5,316 nucleotides of DNA, from NCBI GenBank assembly GCA_027592105.1, contig JAQCLA010000184.1:1-5316 (forward strand), read 5' to 3'. Source of the stretch: Pseudomonadota bacterium (GTDB lineage Bacteria > Pseudomonadota > Alphaproteobacteria > Rhodobacterales > Rhodobacteraceae). A model generated the notes under the pieces. It ran no database searches and was not told where the DNA came from. It worked only from the letters and a program-made list of their open reading frames with translations. Shown in pieces: positions 4,477 to 5,316 of this stretch; position 1 is the first letter of the stretch, and each line of letters starts with the position of its first letter. The position numbers and the translations under genes are program-made.

Positions 4477-5316
4477 TCAGGCAACCATCTGCTCGGCCTT
4501 TTTGAGATCGACCGAGACCAGCTGCGACACGCCTTGCTCGACCATGGTCACGCCGAAGAGCCGGTCCATCCGTGCCATCGTCACCGCATGGTGGGTAATG
4601 ACCAAGAACCGCGTCGCGGTCTGGCGCGTCATCTCGTCCAGCAGGTCACAGAAGCGCGTGACATTGGCATCATCAAGCGGCGCGTCCACCTCGTCGAGCA
4701 CGCAGATAGGGGCGGGGTTGGCCAGAAAAACCGCAAAGATCAACGCCATGGCGGTCAGCGTTTGCTCACCCCCCGACAAGAGCGACAGAGTCGAAAGCTT
4801 TTTGCCCGGCGGCTGGCACAAGATCTCGAGCCCCGCTTCAAGCGGATCGTCGCTTTCGACAAGCACCAAGCGCGCCTCACCACCACCGAAGAGATGCGTG
4901 AAGAGCTTGGCGAAATTCGTGTTCACCTCGTCAAAGGCCTTGAGCAGGCGCTCGCGCCCTTCACGGTTCAGGTTGGAAATACCCGTGCGCAGCTTGGCGA
5001 TGGCCTGTTCGAGATCGGTCTTTTCGGCGGCCAGCGTATCATGTTCGGCCTGCACCTCGCGCGCGTCTTCCTCGGCGCGCAGGTTCACGGCACCCAAAGC
5101 GTCGCGCTGACGGCGCAGGCGTTGCACCTCGGCCTCGATATGATCGGAGGGCGGCAAGGGATCGGGCAGATCGCCGAGGCTTTCGCGCAGATCCTCGGGC
5201 GTGGTTTCCATTTCCTCGGCGATGCGCTGGGCCGCGCTCTCCACGGCTTCGCGGGCGGCATCGCGGCGGGCTTCGGCGGCAGCTCGCGCCTCGCGGGCCT
5301 CGGATGCGGCGCGCTC
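4477..5316 (-). CDS. smc: Chromosome segregation protein SMC, C-terminal part (5' end beyond window)
   Basis: The last 279 residues of an SMC ATPase, which organises and separates chromosomes with ScpA/ScpB; the whole protein is usually about 1,150 aa, so roughly three quarters lie to the right of the window. In order: an Ala/Glu/Arg-rich coiled coil (first 35 or so residues), a short Pro-rich break (LPDPLPPSDH), the returning coiled-coil/head boundary LGAVNLRAEED, the head segment FAKLFTHLFGGGEARL, the ABC signature LSGGEQ at visible residues 180-185, and Walker B plus D-loop VLDEVDAPLDDANV at 206-219 with the catalytic Glu209. ITHH close to residue 240 is the switch-histidine region. The protein ends KKAEQMVA. 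All head motifs are intact. The stop is followed on the minus strand by the small-ORF region and no strong terminator. Confidence 0.96.
   Translation of the reverse strand, partial: ERAASEAREARAAAEARRDAAREAVESAAQRIAEEMETTPEDLRESLGDLPDPLPPSDHIEAEVQRLRRQRDALGAVNLRAEEDAREVQAEHDTLAAEKTDLEQAIAKLRTGISNLNREGRERLLKAFDEVNTNFAKLFTHLFGGGEARLVLVESDDPLEAGLEILCQPPGKKLSTLSLLSGGEQTLTAMALIFAVFLANPAPICVLDEVDAPLDDANVTRFCDLLDEMTRQTATRFLVITHHAVTMARMDRLFGVTMVEQGVSQLVSVDLKKAEQMVA

Noticed and set aside
4260..4505. Plus-strand open frame of 81 codons across the smc-side intergenic region
   Set aside because: It starts inside the terminator hairpin, which would end any transcript before it is copied, and it has no Shine-Dalgarno. 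The opposite strand gives a better-supported small ORF.

Overview
This window looks like chromosomal DNA from an alphaproteobacterium, most likely Rhodobacterales (Roseobacter/Rhodobacter group). Base composition is GC-rich with strong third-position GC. The small conserved hypothetical at 1830-2180, the SLT_2-type lytic transglycosylase with a C-terminal peptidoglycan-binding domain and the alphaproteobacterial-looking SMC head all fit that group. The assignment rests on protein character, because no rRNA or tRNA is present. I see no phage, insertion sequence or CRISPR array; the region reads as core or near-core genome.

Layout. Positions 1-2180 (minus strand) hold three same-direction genes, transcribed from right to left: a 116-aa conserved protein of unknown function, then an enolase-superfamily epimerase (dipeptide epimerase / DgcA type), then a class IV PLP aminotransferase of the D-amino-acid transaminase type that runs off the left edge. 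Gaps are 58 and 7 bases, so an operon is likely. A 188-base divergent region (2181-2368) separates this unit from a plus-strand ABATE/CGNR zinc-finger protein (2369-2920). A secreted MltB-family lytic transglycosylase follows (3000-4178), probably with its own promoter. A strong intrinsic terminator lies at 4262-4300. On the minus strand, the C-terminal part of smc enters from the right edge and stops at 4477.

The 298 bases between the transglycosylase stop and the smc stop are the least ordinary part. They hold a perfect TATAAT box inside a 12-bp palindrome, a possible short RNA ending at the 12-bp terminator stem, and, on the minus strand, a 28-codon ORF. That ORF encodes a basic N-terminus plus a single hydrophobic helix, preceded by a 12-base perfect Shine-Dalgarno match and ending in tandem stops. 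This unannotated-looking small membrane protein is my best candidate for something undescribed.

Functional theme: the epimerase and the D-amino-acid transaminase both handle D-glutamate/D-alanine chemistry released from peptidoglycan, and the nearby lytic transglycosylase cleaves peptidoglycan. The left-hand operon is therefore plausibly for use or recycling of murein D-amino acids. This is inference from gene families and proximity.
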